DNA of 64,000 nt from an uncultured delta proteobacterium (GCA_903875445.1 CAIQWD010000113.1:1-64000), one strand, 5' to 3'; positions 25,589 to 35,291 are shown, counted from the stretch's first letter. Translations and numbers: made by a program. Notes: generated by a model not told the origin, from the sequence alone.

Positions 25589-26428
25589 CTAGTAGCGCTT
25601 GTCGACGAGGGAACGTTTCACCCGGTCGAGGCGCTCCTTGGTTCCGTCGAAATTCTCCATGGCCACAGCAACGAACAGGACATCGACTATCGCCAGTTGC
25701 ACTAGGCGCGAGGTCATGGGCGCCAGGCGCAGCGCAGCCTCCTGGGAAAATACCGACAACGAGATATCGCATTCCTTTAAGAGCGGCGAATTCTCACTGC
25801 CGATGATGCCGATGACCTTGGCCCCGGCCTTCCTGGCGACCCTTGCGCTATCGATGATATCCTTGGTGGAACCGGTATGGGAGACCACCACCACCACGTC
25901 ATCGGAGCCCAAGAGGGCTGCGGACATCACCTGCATATGCGAGTCGTCGTGGGCGGCGCAGGGGATGCCGAGGCGAAAGAACTTGTGGTAGGCATCGCGG
26001 GCGACGATGGCCGAACCGCCGAAACCGTAAAACTCGATACGCCGCGCCGCCTTCAGGGCTTTAACCGCCACTTCAAGATCGTCGAGGCTGAGTCTTGTCA
26101 GGGTGTTGCCGATCGCCTCGCGGTGGGCGTTGAGGATCTTGCCGGTGATCCCGGCCAGGCTGTCGCCGTCGCTGATATTTTCGAAAATATATTGGGCGGT
26201 CGGCAGATCGCGGGCGAGATTGAGACGCAGCTCCATATAGCCGCCAAGCCCCAGTTTCCGGCAGAAGCGGATGACGGTCGGTTCACTCGTTCCCGCCCGC
26301 TCGGCGAGCTCGGTGATCGACGAATTGATTGCCGCAGCCGGGTCGCCGAGGACGCATATGGCCACCTTTTTTTCAGACTTTCGGAGAGTTTCCAGAGACT
26401 CGCGGATGAGGGTAAGGGTATCGGCCAT
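25589..26428 (-). CDS. RpiR-family transcriptional regulator with SIS domain
   Basis: Regulator of 279 residues. The N-terminal RpiR helix-turn-helix (about 1-77) includes SSITELAERAGTSEPTVIRFCRKLGLGGYMELRLNLARD. The SIS phosphosugar-binding domain (about 120-260) includes IEFYGFGGSAIVARDAYHKFFRLG and VVVVSHTGSTKDIIDSARVARKAGAKVIGI. It lies inside the uronate operon between dctM and eda. It is HexR-like in architecture, so KDPG or a related phosphosugar is a plausible effector. That choice is inferred from neighbours. Confidence 0.9.
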   Translation of the reverse strand: MADTLTLIRESLETLRKSEKKVAICVLGDPAAAINSSITELAERAGTSEPTVIRFCRKLGLGGYMELRLNLARDLPTAQYIFENISDGDSLAGITGKILNAHREAIGNTLTRLSLDDLEVAVKALKAARRIEFYGFGGSAIVARDAYHKFFRLGIPCAAHDDSHMQVMSAALLGSDDVVVVVSHTGSTKDIIDSARVARKAGAKVIGIIGSENSPLLKECDISLSVFSQEAALRLAPMTSRLVQLAIVDVLFVAVAMENFDGTKERLDRVKRSLVDKRY

Positions 26429-26430
26429 GG

Positions 26431-27750
26431 CTATTTCATAAAGAGGTCAAAAAATCCTGGCAACCACATGGAGATTGCCGGGATATAGGTTACCATAAAA
26501 AGCGCCACGATCATCGCCAGAAAAAAAGGCATCATCGCCCTGGTCCCGGCACCCATACTCACCTTGCCGATGGCGCAGCCGACGAAGAGCACGGTGCCGA
26601 CCGGCGGCGTCAACAGCCCCATGCCGGCATTGAAGATGATGATAATGCCGAACTGGATCGGATCCATGCCGAGCTTCATCACCACCGGTAAAAGAACCGG
26701 GGTGAGAATGAGGATCATCGGCGCCATGTCCATGGGGCCGCCGAGAATCAGCAGGAGGATGTTGATCATCAGAAGAATAATCCACTTCTGGTTCGATACC
26801 GAGAGGAACAGTTCGGTAATAATGTCGGGCAGATGGAGGTAATTCATCACCCACCCGAAGGCCGCCGAAGTGCCGATCAGGAAAAATACCATGAGGATCG
26901 TTCTGAAGGTACGGACCATCACCGGCCACAACTTGGCGGCAGTCAGCTCCCGATAGAAAAAAAAGCCGAGAAGAAATGAATACACCGCCGCAAGGGCACC
27001 GGCCTCGGTGGCGGTGGCCCAGCCAAAGATGATGCTGCCGAGAATAATGACCACGGGCGTGAGGGAGATCAGCCCGTGAACCAGGAGCATCGGCACCTTC
27101 CTCAATTGCACCGGATCGCCCTTCGGGTACTTGTTCTTAATGGAGATGATGAGGCCGACGATGATCATGGCAACCAGCAGCAGGAGGCCCGGCATCATTC
27201 CGGCTAAAAAGAGCTTGGCAATGGACAGGCCGCCGGCAATACCGGAGGCAGCGACAACGTAGAGGATCATGTTGTGGCTCGGCGGCAGGAGGACGCCCTG
27301 GATGGAGGATGAGATGGTGACGCCGACCGCATATTCCGGCGAGTAACCCTTTTTAGCCATGGCCGGGATCATCACCGACCCGATGGCCGAGGCGTCGGCG
27401 ACCGCCGAGCCCGACAGGCCGCCGAAGAACATGCAGGCAATACTGTTCACCACCGACAGGCCGCCGACCATACGCCCGAAAAAGACGTTGGTAAAATCGA
27501 TGATGCGTTTTGCCAGCCCGCCGGCGCTGAGGATCTGACCGGTGAGGATGAAAAACGGAATGGCCAGAAGGGAAAAAGAATTCACCCCCTGGATCATCTG
27601 CTGGGCGACGACGATAACCGGGATTTTCAGGTAAACCAGCGTGGCCAGCGACGACAGGGCAAGGGTCAGGGCAACCGGAAACCTGAGGACAAGGAAAATC
27701 ATGAAGGAGCCGCAGAGAATATAGATTGCAGTGTTGTTGTCAGGCATCAT
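26431..27750 (-). CDS. dctM: TRAP transporter large permease DctM
   Basis: Integral membrane protein of 439 residues with about twelve hydrophobic segments. It matches the DctM family (FILTGQILSAGGLAKRIIDF, FGGLSGSAVADASAIGSVMIPAM, LLPPSHNMILY, MDMAPMILILTPVLLPV and GLLTPPVGTVLF). It forms the channel that takes up an organic acid with Na+ or H+, fed by DctP. It overlaps dctQ by about 11 bases; an ATG three bases downstream is also possible. Its position within uronate genes points to hexuronate or aldonate uptake. Confidence 0.93.
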   Translation of the reverse strand: MMPDNNTAIYILCGSFMIFLVLRFPVALTLALSSLATLVYLKIPVIVVAQQMIQGVNSFSLLAIPFFILTGQILSAGGLAKRIIDFTNVFFGRMVGGLSVVNSIACMFFGGLSGSAVADASAIGSVMIPAMAKKGYSPEYAVGVTISSSIQGVLLPPSHNMILYVVAASGIAGGLSIAKLFLAGMMPGLLLLVAMIIVGLIISIKNKYPKGDPVQLRKVPMLLVHGLISLTPVVIILGSIIFGWATATEAGALAAVYSFLLGFFFYRELTAAKLWPVMVRTFRTILMVFFLIGTSAAFGWVMNYLHLPDIITELFLSVSNQKWIILLMINILLLILGGPMDMAPMILILTPVLLPVVMKLGMDPIQFGIIIIFNAGMGLLTPPVGTVLFVGCAIGKVSMGAGTRAMMPFFLAMIVALFMVTYIPAISMWLPGFFDLFMK

Positions 27751-28267
27751 GTTCTTTTACCTCGTCGTCGATTTCCGTGTAGCGCTGGGTGTTTTTGCCC
27801 AGGAATTGCAGTGCCGCATAGACGCAACAGAGAACCCCGGTAAAGGGAACGACGACGTATTGGACGCTGTTCGGGAGCTTGGTTGCCGGCAGGGTCGATT
27901 CCGACATGAGCCAGGTGAATTGGGCGCCGTAAACGATCATGTAGAGTCCAAAACCAAAAGTGACCGCATCGATCACCCGGTCGAGAATCGTCAGGATGGG
28001 CTGTGGCACCACATTCTCTAGGATGTCCATACCAAGGTGCAGTTTTTCCCGGAAACCGATGGCAATGCCGATGAAGGAAAACCAGGTCAGGCACAGCATG
28101 GTGACCTCTTCCGACCAGAAAAATACAAAATTAAACAACTTTCGCGTCATGACCTGGGCAAAAACGATGAGGACCATCACGATGATCAAGACAATGGCGA
28201 AACCTTCTATCCATTTGTCGATGCCTATAAAGAACCTGGCCAGACTGCTCTGTTCTGCCGAATCCAT
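27740..28267 (-). CDS. dctQ: TRAP transporter small permease DctQ
   Basis: Membrane protein of 175 residues with four predicted spans, starting at about residues 16 (FAIVLIIVMVLIVFAQVMTRKLF), 48, 85 and 120. The conserved motif FFWSEEVTMLCLTWFSFIGIAIGFREKLHLGMD is the DctQ core. It is the small subunit that docks with DctM. The ATG at 28267 has AAGGAG five bases upstream; the one at 28288 does not. Confidence 0.9.
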   Translation of the reverse strand: MDSAEQSSLARFFIGIDKWIEGFAIVLIIVMVLIVFAQVMTRKLFNFVFFWSEEVTMLCLTWFSFIGIAIGFREKLHLGMDILENVVPQPILTILDRVIDAVTFGFGLYMIVYGAQFTWLMSESTLPATKLPNSVQYVVVPFTGVLCCVYAALQFLGKNTQRYTEIDDEVKEHDA

Positions 28268-28341
28268 GACGGCTCCTTGTTTTGTCATTGCCTGAGCTTT
28301 CCGGGGGCGCAGGACCTGCGCCCCCGAAAGGGTAGCTTAGC

Positions 28342-29310
28342 TTATTTTGCGGTTCGTGCCTTGGCGATGTCCTTCAGCACCTCGGCATATTCCGGATGGG
28401 CATCAACAACCGGTTTCACCGCATTTTGGAAGGGAGTCAGGTCCTTGACGTAGGTCACGGTGCATCCCTCGGCCTTGACCTTAGCCTCGGCTTCCTTCTC
28501 AAAGGCGTTCCATAGTTCGCGCTGCTTGGCAACGGAATCCTTGGCAGCCTGTCTAATCAGCTCCTGGTCGGCCTTGGGCAGTCCGTCGAAGATGGTTTTG
28601 CTGATAACAAGAACTTCCGGAACACGTTGATGGGCATCGACGAGGTAGTTCTTGGCAACCTGATAGTGACTGGCGGTAAGGTAACTGGGGAAGTTGTTTT
28701 CCGCTGCATCGATGACTTGGGTCTGCAGGGAACTGAACACCTGGCCGTAGGGCATCGGCGTGGCGCTGGCGCCTAGGGCTTTCATCAGCTCCATGTTGAC
28801 GGTGTTCTGAATAACGCGGATCTTCAGGCCCTTAAGGTCTTCCAATTTGGTGATCGGCTTAAACGAATAAAAACTGCGGGCACCCGGATCGAAATAGCAC
28901 AGGCCGACAAAACGGGAGGCGCTGAGACCGTCCAACAGTTTCTGGCCCTCGGGGCTATTGAGATAATTCCACATATGCTCGCCGCTGTCGAAGATGTAGG
29001 GCAGGGAGAAGGCGCCGAGGGCTTTGTTGAACTCGGCCATGGGGCCTGAACTGACGCGGGTAAAGGCGATAGCGCCCAGCTGCACTTGTTCGATGGCGGC
29101 CTTTTCTTCGCCCAATTGGCTGCCCGGATATACTTCGATCTTCAGGTTGCCGCCGGATCGCTCGGCGACCAACTGGGCAAAATACTCATCCGCCATCTCC
29201 GTCGGGTAGCCTTTCGGGTGGGTTTCGGCCAGCTTGAGCACCATCTGTGCCGGCAAGGAAGCGGCGCCGGCCAACAACATAACAAAGGCCATCAACAATG
29301 CTTTTTTCAT
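28342..29310 (-). CDS. dctP: TRAP transporter solute-binding protein DctP
   Basis: Periplasmic binding protein of 322 residues. The signal peptide KALLMAFVMLLAGAASLPAQ leads into MVLKLAETHPKGYPTEMADEYFAQLVAERSGGNLKIEVYPGSQLGEEKAAIEQVQLGAI, the DctP signature. Arg in GLKIRVIQN (about residue 170) is the conserved carboxylate-binding position. The AxQTQVIDAAENNFPSY region also matches. Uronate or a derived sugar acid is the likely ligand by operon context. AAGGAG precedes the ATG. Confidence 0.93.
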   Translation of the reverse strand: MKKALLMAFVMLLAGAASLPAQMVLKLAETHPKGYPTEMADEYFAQLVAERSGGNLKIEVYPGSQLGEEKAAIEQVQLGAIAFTRVSSGPMAEFNKALGAFSLPYIFDSGEHMWNYLNSPEGQKLLDGLSASRFVGLCYFDPGARSFYSFKPITKLEDLKGLKIRVIQNTVNMELMKALGASATPMPYGQVFSSLQTQVIDAAENNFPSYLTASHYQVAKNYLVDAHQRVPEVLVISKTIFDGLPKADQELIRQAAKDSVAKQRELWNAFEKEAEAKVKAEGCTVTYVKDLTPFQNAVKPVVDAHPEYAEVLKDIAKARTAK

Positions 29311-29357
29311 GATTTTCTCCTTCAGATTGGGTTACGGGAACAACCAGGTGCATGTTC

Positions 29358-30602
29358 CTAAAGAAAAAGAGGTTTAATATGCCGCAGAAACAGGTTGTCG
29401 CGGACCTGCCGGCCTACTCCATCCCGGTGTTTTGCCAGTGCCGTCAGATAGGCCTCGCCAAGTTCCGCCGCAACCTTGTAGCCGACATGGAGGAGCTGGC
29501 GAAGGTTGCGGTCGTAGTCCGGGCAGCTCTGGTCGTGGCGGATGGCGCGGGCCAGGCGGTCGTGTGTCCAGGCTGTGACGGTATCGGGGTGCGGCAGGGC
29601 GCCTCTATCGATATCGATTACGCTGGCGTAGGGCCGGCACAGTGCCTCGAAGCGGCTGTAGCTTACGGCATAAATCCCCTTGACCATTGCTGCAGCTGCA
29701 CCGCCTGCTTCGGCCAGACCGATCAATTCTTCCAGCCAGGTGGTGCCGGCGGTCTTGATATGGACGCCGGCGTCGTGGGCGGCCATAGCCCTGCGGATGC
29801 CGGGGTAGATGGAGAATTTATCGCTGCCGCTGTGCACCGACAGCTTCAGATCGGCGGGCAGGCCAAAGTCGGCGACCGCCCGGCGGATGACGCAGATATC
29901 GTCGCTGAATTCTTGGTTAAAACGAGCGACATCGCCCTGATAATCGACACCCTTGTTGAAGCGACCGGTAAACTTCGGGGCGATGGTCTGCACAGGGATG
30001 CCGTGCAAGGCAATGGCGGCGAGGATAAAAAACAATTCCGCTGGAGTTTGCGGCTCGGCAGTCTCGTCCATCGACACCTCGGTGATGAAGGTGTCCTCGC
30101 CTTTTTTCCCCTCGATATGGCGGTAAATGGCGGCGGCCTGCTGCACGGCGAACAGGTATTTCTCGGCGATCACCGTCAGTTTTTCATCGTTCACGGTAAG
30201 CGGTTCGGCGATGCCTTCTATTGTCAGCCGGTCGTTTTCGCAGGAAAACCGAGCAACAAAATCGGCGAGGTCGGCATCCACGGCTTTCTTGCCGATAAAG
30301 TCGGCAACATCGATGGTGAAAAAATCGCTTGGTTCAAGAAAGGCATCGACATTGGTCAGATTGATATGGTCGGCATCGACGTGGTAGGAGCCTTTCCAGT
30401 TCGCCGCCCTGACCGCCTCATCCGCCTCGTGGCGGACGTCGGCGGGCAGGGTGCCGACGATGCCGTGCTCGCGTTGCGACTTGTTCCAGACGATGCCGAG
30501 TTCAACCCCCGCCTCTTCGGCCATGCGGATGGCTTCGAGTTGCGCCGCGCCCTGCTGGCCGAAGCGGTCGCCGGTACCGAAGGAGTATTTGGCAAGTTTC
30601 AT
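29358..30602 (-). CDS. uxaE: Tagaturonate/fructuronate epimerase UxaE
   Basis: Protein of 414 residues of the UxaE (tagaturonate 3-epimerase-like) family known from Thermotoga, which interconverts D-tagaturonate and D-fructuronate. Family-like segments are YSFGTGDRFGQQGAAQLEAI, the ligand region YHVDADHINLTNVDAFL, and HSGSDKFSIYPGIRRAM, whose His/Asp residues would bind a divalent metal. The start is the ATG at 30602 with GAGAACTCCT upstream; the reading frame extends further but overlaps gnd. It would merge galacturonate and glucuronate breakdown in this operon. Confidence 0.85.
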   Translation of the reverse strand: MKLAKYSFGTGDRFGQQGAAQLEAIRMAEEAGVELGIVWNKSQREHGIVGTLPADVRHEADEAVRAANWKGSYHVDADHINLTNVDAFLEPSDFFTIDVADFIGKKAVDADLADFVARFSCENDRLTIEGIAEPLTVNDEKLTVIAEKYLFAVQQAAAIYRHIEGKKGEDTFITEVSMDETAEPQTPAELFFILAAIALHGIPVQTIAPKFTGRFNKGVDYQGDVARFNQEFSDDICVIRRAVADFGLPADLKLSVHSGSDKFSIYPGIRRAMAAHDAGVHIKTAGTTWLEELIGLAEAGGAAAAMVKGIYAVSYSRFEALCRPYASVIDIDRGALPHPDTVTAWTHDRLARAIRHDQSCPDYDRNLRQLLHVGYKVAAELGEAYLTALAKHRDGVGRQVRDNLFLRHIKPLFL

Positions 30603-30630
30603 AGGAGTTCTCCTTGGAAAAGTAGCATTT

Positions 30631-32088
30631 CTACCTGCTGTAGGCAGTTGAGGTGGTAGCGCCGCCGCTTCCGGTCCAGTCGGTATGGTGGAATTCGCCA
30701 CGCGGTCGGTCCAGGCGCTCGTAGGTATGGGCACCGAAATAATCGCGCTGCGCCTGGAGCAGGTTGGCGGGGAGCTTCGCCGTGCGCAGGCCGTCGTAAT
30801 AGGCGAGGGCCGCCGACAGGCAGGGCGCGGCGATGCCATGGCCGGCGGTGAGGCCGACAATCGCCCGCAGATCGGCCTGGGCCGCGTTGACTTCGCTGGT
30901 GAAAGACGGGGCCAGGAGCAGGTTGGCAAGACCGGGCTCCTGCTTATAGGCCGCGGCGATCCGGTCGAGAAAGACCGAGCGGATGATGCAGCCACCCCGC
31001 CAGATCCGCGCTACCGCCCCGAAATCGAGGTGCCAGTTGTGGGCTAGCGATGCCTCGCCGAGAAGGGCGAAACCCTGGGTATAGGAAATAATTTTAGCGC
31101 AGTAGAGGGCCCGCTGCAGGCGACCCAGAACTTCGCCCACCTCGCCGGCAAAGCCTGCCTCGGGGCCGGTAAGGTTTGCGGCCGCCCGTTCGCGCAACTC
31201 CTTTTGCGCCGAGATGCAGCGGGCAAAGACCGATTCGCTGATCAGCGACAGGGGCACGCCGTGGTCGAGAGCCGCATTCACCGTCCATTTGCCGGTACCC
31301 TTCTGGCCGGCGGTATCGAGGATGAGATCGACGGTCGGTCGACCATCCTTCTCCTTGTGGCCGAGAATGGCGGCGGTGATTTCGATCAGGTAGCTTTGCA
31401 GCTCGCCTTGGTTCCAGCGGGTGAACACCTGGTGCATCGCCTCCGGGTCGAGGCCGAGGAGGCCCCGCATGATTTGGTAGGCCTCGCAGATCAGCTGCAT
31501 GTCGCCGTATTCGATGCCGTTATGCACCATCTTGACGAAATGACCGGCCCCGTCCGAGCCCATCCAGGCGCAGCACGGTTCCTTGTCCTCCGCCTTGGCG
31601 GCGATGGCGGTAAAGATCTTTTCAAGGTGTGGCCAGGCGGCGGCCGAACCGCCCGGCATGATCGACGGCCCTTTAAGTGCCCCCTCCTCGCCGCCGGAGA
31701 CTCCGGTGCCGATAAAAAGGAGGCCCTTTGCCTCCAGTGCCCGGGCGCGGCGGATGGTGTCGTGGTAATTGGAATTACCGCCGTCGATGACGATATCGCC
31801 GGCCTGAAGATAGGGGAGCAGCTGTTCGATAAACTGGTCCACCGCCTCGCCGGCTCTCAGCATCATCATGATCTTCCGCGGCCGTTCGATGGCGGCGACG
31901 AAATCTTTTACTGTATGCCGGCCGCTGATCGTCTTGCCTTGCGCCCGGCCGGCGAGAAAGGCGTCGACCTTGGCGGTGGTTCGATTATAGACGGCAACCG
32001 AAAAGCCCTTATCGGCCATATTGAGTACCAGGTTTTCGCCCATTACCGCCAGGCCGGCGATCCCTATCTGTGCCATTTTCTGCATCAT
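30631..32088 (-). CDS. gnd: 6-phosphogluconate dehydrogenase, decarboxylating
   Basis: NADP-type enzyme of 485 residues that oxidises 6-phosphogluconate to ribulose 5-phosphate and CO2. The nucleotide motif IGIAGLAVMGENLVLNMADKGF is at the N-terminus. The catalytic block GDIVIDGGNSNYHDT, GVSGGEEGALKGPSIMPGG and GHFVKMVHNGIEYGDMQLI (Lys and Asn of the active site) and the C-terminal tail with YFGAHTYER are all present. The ATG overlaps the gntK stop (ATGA). It is of full length. Its place directly after gluconokinase in a uronate operon is unusual and is discussed as a finding. Confidence 0.94.
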   Translation of the reverse strand: MMQKMAQIGIAGLAVMGENLVLNMADKGFSVAVYNRTTAKVDAFLAGRAQGKTISGRHTVKDFVAAIERPRKIMMMLRAGEAVDQFIEQLLPYLQAGDIVIDGGNSNYHDTIRRARALEAKGLLFIGTGVSGGEEGALKGPSIMPGGSAAAWPHLEKIFTAIAAKAEDKEPCCAWMGSDGAGHFVKMVHNGIEYGDMQLICEAYQIMRGLLGLDPEAMHQVFTRWNQGELQSYLIEITAAILGHKEKDGRPTVDLILDTAGQKGTGKWTVNAALDHGVPLSLISESVFARCISAQKELRERAAANLTGPEAGFAGEVGEVLGRLQRALYCAKIISYTQGFALLGEASLAHNWHLDFGAVARIWRGGCIIRSVFLDRIAAAYKQEPGLANLLLAPSFTSEVNAAQADLRAIVGLTAGHGIAAPCLSAALAYYDGLRTAKLPANLLQAQRDYFGAHTYERLDRPRGEFHHTDWTGSGGATTSTAYSR

Positions 32089-32585
32089 TTGCTCCCTTGT
32101 AACTGTTGCAGCCAGCTGGCGATCTTCCCGGCAAGGACCGCAGGTTCCGGCCCGATATCAAGGATCAGCCCGCCCACCGGCTCTTCCATGGCGGCAAGTT
32201 GGCTGGTCAGGAGATCCCTGTTCATATAGTGCTGCTTTCGTTCTTCAAGCCGCCTCTGCAGCAGGTCGAAGTCGCCTTTCAGGTAGACCGAAACCACCTG
32301 CCGCTGGTCTATTCCGAGGAGGTCGCGGTATTTTTGCTTTAAGGCGGAGCAGGCGAGCAGGAGATTTTCCCCGGCCGCTTTTCTCCGGTCGATGCGGGCC
32401 GCAAGGGTTGCCAGCCAGCCCTGCCGGTCCTGGTCGGTGAGAGGAATGCCGGCCCGCATTTTGTCGACGTTTTCTTTGGGGTGGAAGTCGTCGGCGTCGT
32501 CGAAAGGCCAGCCGAGCCTTACCGCCAGCAGTTTGCCGATGGTGGTCTTGCCGCAGCCCATCGGGCCGATGAGAACGACGACCAT
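32085..32585 (-). CDS. gntK: Gluconokinase
   Basis: P-loop kinase of 166 residues of the GntK family that converts D-gluconate to 6-phosphogluconate. The Walker A motif GPMGCGKTT is at residues 7-15, followed by DADDFHPKENVDKMRAGIPLTDQDRQGWL (substrate region) and ACSALKQKYRDLL, which are highly diagnostic. It overlaps gnd at its end and sits two bases after uxaC. It gives the operon a route from gluconate, a compound not formed by the classical uronate isomerase route. Confidence 0.95.
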   Translation of the reverse strand: MVVVLIGPMGCGKTTIGKLLAVRLGWPFDDADDFHPKENVDKMRAGIPLTDQDRQGWLATLAARIDRRKAAGENLLLACSALKQKYRDLLGIDQRQVVSVYLKGDFDLLQRRLEERKQHYMNRDLLTSQLAAMEEPVGGLILDIGPEPAVLAGKIASWLQQLQGSK

Positions 32586-32587
32586 GC

Positions 32588-34009
32588 CTAACCCTCCAGC
32601 GGCTTGATGCCGAAATAGTTTACTGCGTTGCGGTAGCTGATGTCGCGGATCGTCTCGCCGATCAGCTGAAAATCATCGGGCAGATGGCCTTTCTCCATGT
32701 CGCGGCCAAAGAGGTTGCACAGCACCCGGCGGAAATATTCGTGCCGCGGATAGGAAAGAAAACTGCGCGAGTCGGTGAGCATGCCGACGAAGCGGGACAA
32801 AAGACCCATGTTGGACAGGGCGTTCAACTGCCGCTCCATACCGTCCTTCTGGTCGTTGAACCACCAGGCCGAACCGAATTGCATCTTGCCGGGGATGCGG
32901 CCGTCCTGGAAGTTGCCGATGGTGGTGGCGATCATTTCGTTGTCGCGGGGGTTGAGGATGTAAAGAATGGTCTTGGCCAGCTTGTCTTGGCTGTCGAGGC
33001 GGTCGAGCAGGCGACCTAAGGCCCGTCCCATGGTGAAATCGCCGATGGAGTCGTAGCCGGTGTCTGGGCCAAGCCTGCGAAAGGCGCGGGAATTCTGGTT
33101 GCGCAGGGCGCCCAGGTGGAACTGCTGGGTCCAGCCGCGGTTGTGGTCGAGGATGGCAAACTCGACCAGCATCGCCGCTTTGAAGGCCCGGGATTCATCT
33201 CTGCTGGGAGTCTTGCCGGCGCGGACCTTGGCAAAAATCGCCGCCACGGAAGACTCGCTGAAGTCTTCGACGTAGGGTTCCTCTAGGCCATGATCGGAAA
33301 GCCGACAGCCCGCAGCATGGAAGAAGGTGTGTCGGGCAGTCAGGCATTCCAGGAACCCGCGGTAGTCGCCGATATCCTGATTGCAGAGCTCGGCCAGGCG
33401 GTTCACCCAAAAGTTAAAGGCTGTCGGATTGTCGACCGCCATCGCTTTGTCGGGCCGGAAGGCCGGCAGGACCTTCACCCGAAAGGAGGCGTCGCCTGCC
33501 AATTTGCGGTGGTGCTCCAGGCTGTCGAGGGGATCGTCGGTGGTGCAAACCACCTTCACCCGCATTTTTTTGAGGAGGCTGCGGGTAGAGAAATCGTCCC
33601 GCTGCAGCATCTCCGAACACTGCGCATAGATAGCATCGGCGGTGGCGGGCGACAGCAGGGTGTCCTTGATGTCGAAGGGATTCTTCAACTCCAGATGGGT
33701 CCAGTGGTAGAGGGGGTTGCGCAGCGTCTTCGGCACGGTCGCCGCCCAAGCCCGGAACTTGTCGAGGTCGGAGGCGGAGCCGGTGATGCGGTTTTCGTCC
33801 ACGCCGTTTGCCCGCATCGCCCGCCATTTATAGTGGTCACCGTGCAGCCAGATGGCGGTCAGGTTTGCGAATTTTTTATTGCCCTCGATCTCCGCCACCG
33901 GCAAGTGACAGTGGTAGTCGAAGATCGGCATGTCGGCCGCATATTCGTGGTAGAGCCGCTCGGCGGCCCTCGTTTCGAGGAGAAAGTTGTCGTCAAGAAA
34001 GGGTTTCAT
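32588..34009 (-). CDS. uxaC: Glucuronate/galacturonate isomerase
   Basis: Amidohydrolase-fold uronate isomerase of 473 residues, which converts D-glucuronate to D-fructuronate and D-galacturonate to D-tagaturonate. The N-terminus MKPFLDDNFLLETRAAERLYHEYAADMPIFDYHCHLP has the metal motif HCH, and the C-terminal FVGMLTDSRSFLSYPRHEYFRRVLCNLFG is typical of UxaC. The length is normal. Its ATG overlaps the stop of the LarA-type gene by four bases. Confidence 0.95.
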   Translation of the reverse strand: MKPFLDDNFLLETRAAERLYHEYAADMPIFDYHCHLPVAEIEGNKKFANLTAIWLHGDHYKWRAMRANGVDENRITGSASDLDKFRAWAATVPKTLRNPLYHWTHLELKNPFDIKDTLLSPATADAIYAQCSEMLQRDDFSTRSLLKKMRVKVVCTTDDPLDSLEHHRKLAGDASFRVKVLPAFRPDKAMAVDNPTAFNFWVNRLAELCNQDIGDYRGFLECLTARHTFFHAAGCRLSDHGLEEPYVEDFSESSVAAIFAKVRAGKTPSRDESRAFKAAMLVEFAILDHNRGWTQQFHLGALRNQNSRAFRRLGPDTGYDSIGDFTMGRALGRLLDRLDSQDKLAKTILYILNPRDNEMIATTIGNFQDGRIPGKMQFGSAWWFNDQKDGMERQLNALSNMGLLSRFVGMLTDSRSFLSYPRHEYFRRVLCNLFGRDMEKGHLPDDFQLIGETIRDISYRNAVNYFGIKPLEG

Positions 34010-35280
34010 AGCTTCTTTCCGTAGATAGGGTTTTGCAGGCGATGGAGAATCTCACCCGCCTTCTCCACAAATAAAATGCCCTCGGCCTCCCGGTTGCGGT
34101 AGTCATCCGGGTTGAGGGTCTGCGGATCGAGGTACCCGAGATTAATTTTCCGGCAGGTTTCTTCCGGAATTGCCGAGGCAAGCACCACCTCAATGCGCGG
34201 CTTCTCGACGCCGCCTTGCATGGTGCCAAGCCCGCGGACGTGGGTGGAGTGGGCCAGTACCCCGCGCGGGATGCCCGAAAAACGCTCCGGGTCGGCAAGA
34301 AAATAATCGCGGACATGGTAGCCGATTCTCTCCATATAGGCGCCCCAGGTACGCGATACCTCAGTGATATGCGGGGCATAGATGATCAGCCGTCCGCCGT
34401 CGGCCACCACCTGTTCGAGTTTATACATGACCTTGCCGCCGGTCCAGATCTCGTTGTACATCGGCGGGCAGACCCCGAAGGCGATAGGGTAGGGTTTTTC
34501 TTTCACCACCACATGGACCTGTTCCGAGAGGTCGGCGGCCCGTGACCAGGCCTTTCGGTAATCGCCGCCGAAGAGGCCGTATAATTCACCCGCCGATTTG
34601 ACCACCATGGCCAAGCAGTGCACCGGAGTTTCGACAAAGCGCATGGCCCGGTTGATCACCTCCCGTACCGGCGTATCCTTGATGCCGATGGTCCCCGGAC
34701 AGGTGACCACCGCCCCCAGCCAGTGAAAGGCGTGCAGGAACTCGCCGCCGGAGATGCCGGGGAAAAGGTATTTGGCGCCGCCCGAGTAGCCGACCACCTC
34801 ATGCGGGAAGACCGGGCCGAGGATGAGGAGCAGGTCGTAGTCGAAGATCGCCCGGTTGATGTCCACCGGTACCCGTTCGCTGAGGCGGCCACCGGACAGT
34901 TCTTCGATTTCTTCCGTTTCGATCCAGCCGATGCGGGTGAGGGTGTCCGGCAGATCCCAGCGGTGGTTGAGGAAACGGCTGTCCGCCCAGCGTTCCTGCC
35001 GGTCTTCATCCGAGATGCCGTAGAGGGCGAGGATGCGTTCTTCGGCAAGTGGGGTGTGGGTGCCGAGGGCGACCATAAAGTCGAGGCGGGCGGCCGAATT
35101 GCCCAGCAGGTGGCCCAGGCAGCGGATCATCAGGGGGAGGGGGCAGGTGCGGGTGGTGTCGGGAGTGAGGACCAGAATTTTTTTTCCGGCAAAGAGCGCG
35201 GCCGGAGTTGAATTGGCGAGGATCTCGCGGATCTCCGTCTCGCTGAGCGCTCTGTCCGGTGTACCGTGGCCTTCGGTCAT
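34006..35280 (-). CDS. LarA-family nickel-dependent 2-hydroxyacid epimerase
   Basis: Protein of 424 residues of the lactate racemase (LarA, DUF2088) superfamily, which uses a nickel-pincer nucleotide. Catalytic residues are intact by spacing: H75 (ALGTHTPL), H160 (VFPHEVVGYSGG), K170 (the cofactor-bearing lysine in GGAKYLFPG) and H186 (LHAFHWLG). The H-K-H spacing of 10 and 16 equals that of Lactiplantibacillus LarA. LarA homologues include racemases of several hydroxyacids and D-gluconate 2-epimerases. With uxaC upstream-coupled, and gntK and gnd in the same operon, mannonate/gluconate epimerisation is the best guess. The larB, larC and larE cofactor genes are not in the window. Confidence 0.88.
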   Translation of the reverse strand: MTEGHGTPDRALSETEIREILANSTPAALFAGKKILVLTPDTTRTCPLPLMIRCLGHLLGNSAARLDFMVALGTHTPLAEERILALYGISDEDRQERWADSRFLNHRWDLPDTLTRIGWIETEEIEELSGGRLSERVPVDINRAIFDYDLLLILGPVFPHEVVGYSGGAKYLFPGISGGEFLHAFHWLGAVVTCPGTIGIKDTPVREVINRAMRFVETPVHCLAMVVKSAGELYGLFGGDYRKAWSRAADLSEQVHVVVKEKPYPIAFGVCPPMYNEIWTGGKVMYKLEQVVADGGRLIIYAPHITEVSRTWGAYMERIGYHVRDYFLADPERFSGIPRGVLAHSTHVRGLGTMQGGVEKPRIEVVLASAIPEETCRKINLGYLDPQTLNPDDYRNREAEGILFVEKAGEILHRLQNPIYGKKL

Positions 35281-35291
35281 TCCCTTCTCCC

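Noticed and set aside
29358-30995. A 545-residue form of UxaE reaching upstream to 30995
   Set aside because: The extra 131 residues overlap gnd in another frame and are low-complexity Pro/Ser/Arg; the conserved protein starts at 30602 with its own ribosome binding site.
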